A DNA stretch of 5,957 nucleotides from Nocardia sp. (GTDB taxonomy: Bacteria > Actinomycetota > Actinomycetes > Mycobacteriales > Mycobacteriaceae): contig JABFXT010000748.1 in NCBI GenBank assembly GCA_013361595.1, positions 1 to 5,957 of the forward strand, in the 5' to 3' direction. Position 1 is the first letter of the stretch, and every line of letters starts with the position of its first letter. A program made the position numbers and the translations under genes. Below are positions 5,321 to 5,957 of the stretch, in pieces. Under the pieces are notes generated by a model, which was not told where the DNA came from, made no database searches, and was given only the letters and a program-made list of their open reading frames with translations.

Positions 5321-5957
5321 ATGTACGATATGCCACCGGAAATCGATGTCCGGGCCGACGGCTCGCTCCGGATCATCACCCTGAACCGTCCCGACGCGCT
5401 CAATGCCGTGGACGACGCGCTGCACACCGGTCTGGCCCGGCTGTGGCCGCGGCTCGCCGAGGACCACGACGCCCGCGCCGCCGTGCTCACCGGCGCCGGC
5501 AAGGCCTTCTCCGCGGGTGGTGATTTCGCCTATCTCGAGGAACTCGGCCGCGATACCGTACTGCGCGAGAAAACGATCGCGCACGGCCGCGATATCGTCA
5601 TCGGGATGGCCCGCTGCCGGGTACCGGTGGTCGCCGCGGTCAACGGTCCCGCCGTCGGTCTCGGCTGCAGCCTGGTCTCGCTCAGCGATATCGTCTACCT
5701 CGCCGAAACCGCCTACCTCGCCGACCCGCACGTCCAGGTCGGGCTGGTGGCCGCCGACGGCGGACCGCTCACCTGGCCGTTGCACACGAGCCTGCTGCTG
5801 GCGAAGGAATACGCGCTGACCGGCGCTCGCATCTCCGCCGAACGCGCCCGCGAGATGGGCCTGGCCAACCATGTGGTGGCCGACCCGCTGGCCGAAGCGC
5901 TCGCCTGCGCGAAACGGATCGCCGGAAAGCCCCGCCAGGCCGTGGAAGCGACCAAAC
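5321..5957 (+). CDS. Enoyl-CoA hydratase/isomerase (crotonase) family protein, C-terminus cut by window end
   Basis: The 212 visible residues of a crotonase-fold enzyme (family usually 250-280) begin at ATG 5321, one base after the dehydrogenase stop and six after GGGAG. Oxyanion-hole segments are AFSAGGDF (62-69) and NGPAVGLGCSL (108-118). Then come LADPHVQVGLVAADGG (133-148) and KEYALTGARISAERA (162-176). In rat mitochondrial enoyl-CoA hydratase the two catalytic glutamates lie in GCE (Glu144) and QPE (Glu164). Here those places hold Ser117 and His137, so neither is kept. His137 and Asp146 are nine apart, the same spacing as the His145/Asp154 pair of 6-oxocamphor hydrolase. Many actinobacterial EchA-type proteins share the DPHV...DGG pattern and are called hydratases by default. 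Its operon place after the dehydrogenase fits hydration, but C-C cleavage or isomerisation is possible. Confidence 0.88.
   Translation, partial: MYDMPPEIDVRADGSLRIITLNRPDALNAVDDALHTGLARLWPRLAEDHDARAAVLTGAGKAFSAGGDFAYLEELGRDTVLREKTIAHGRDIVIGMARCRVPVVAAVNGPAVGLGCSLVSLSDIVYLAETAYLADPHVQVGLVAADGGPLTWPLHTSLLLAKEYALTGARISAERAREMGLANHVVADPLAEALACAKRIAGKPRQAVEATK

Overview
The window is very GC-rich, with G/C-biased third codon positions, GTG starts, strong GGAGG-type ribosome binding sites and genes packed with short overlaps. It carries several acyl-CoA catabolism genes of the kind that are abundant in Mycobacteriales. The best guess is an actinobacterium such as Nocardia, Rhodococcus or a mycobacterium; the exact genus cannot be read from the sequence.

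Layout: (1) Positions 1-398, minus strand, hold a HipB-like antitoxin and the first 67 codons of a HipA-like toxin, overlapping by 4 bases (ATGA). (2) Positions 399-711 are intergenic. They hold the hipB promoter, two identical 17-base near-palindromes 60 bp apart, an inverted half-copy in the leader, and a short hairpin that would pair with the hipB ribosome binding site. (3) Positions 712-1857, minus strand, encode a flavin/[2Fe-2S] oxygenase reductase of the KshB/PaaE type with an unusually long Pro/Ala linker. (4) Positions 1858-1957 are a divergent promoter region with a perfect 7-1-7 palindrome (GAGAATA-G-TATTCTC), probably a shared repressor operator. (5) Positions 1958-5957, plus strand, are a tight operon: acyl-CoA synthetase, a short acyl-CoA dehydrogenase-like subunit, a second acyl-CoA dehydrogenase subunit, and a crotonase-fold enzyme cut by the window end. 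Its junctions are 23- and 14-base overlaps and then a 1-base gap.

How it fits together: the synthetase would load a carboxylic acid onto CoA. The two dehydrogenase subunits, each missing FAD-site motifs that the other has, probably form one heteromeric alpha,beta-dehydrogenase. The crotonase-fold enzyme would then hydrate, isomerise or cleave the product. The divergent reductase would feed electrons to an oxygenase that is not in the window. This resembles the steroid, terpenoid and cyclic-acid catabolic modules of actinobacteria, but the substrate is unknown. The crotonase-like enzyme lacks both classical catalytic glutamates and has a His/Asp pair instead, so its chemistry may not be simple enoyl-CoA hydration. 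The hipBA module looks like an independent, self-regulated unit next to the catabolic genes.
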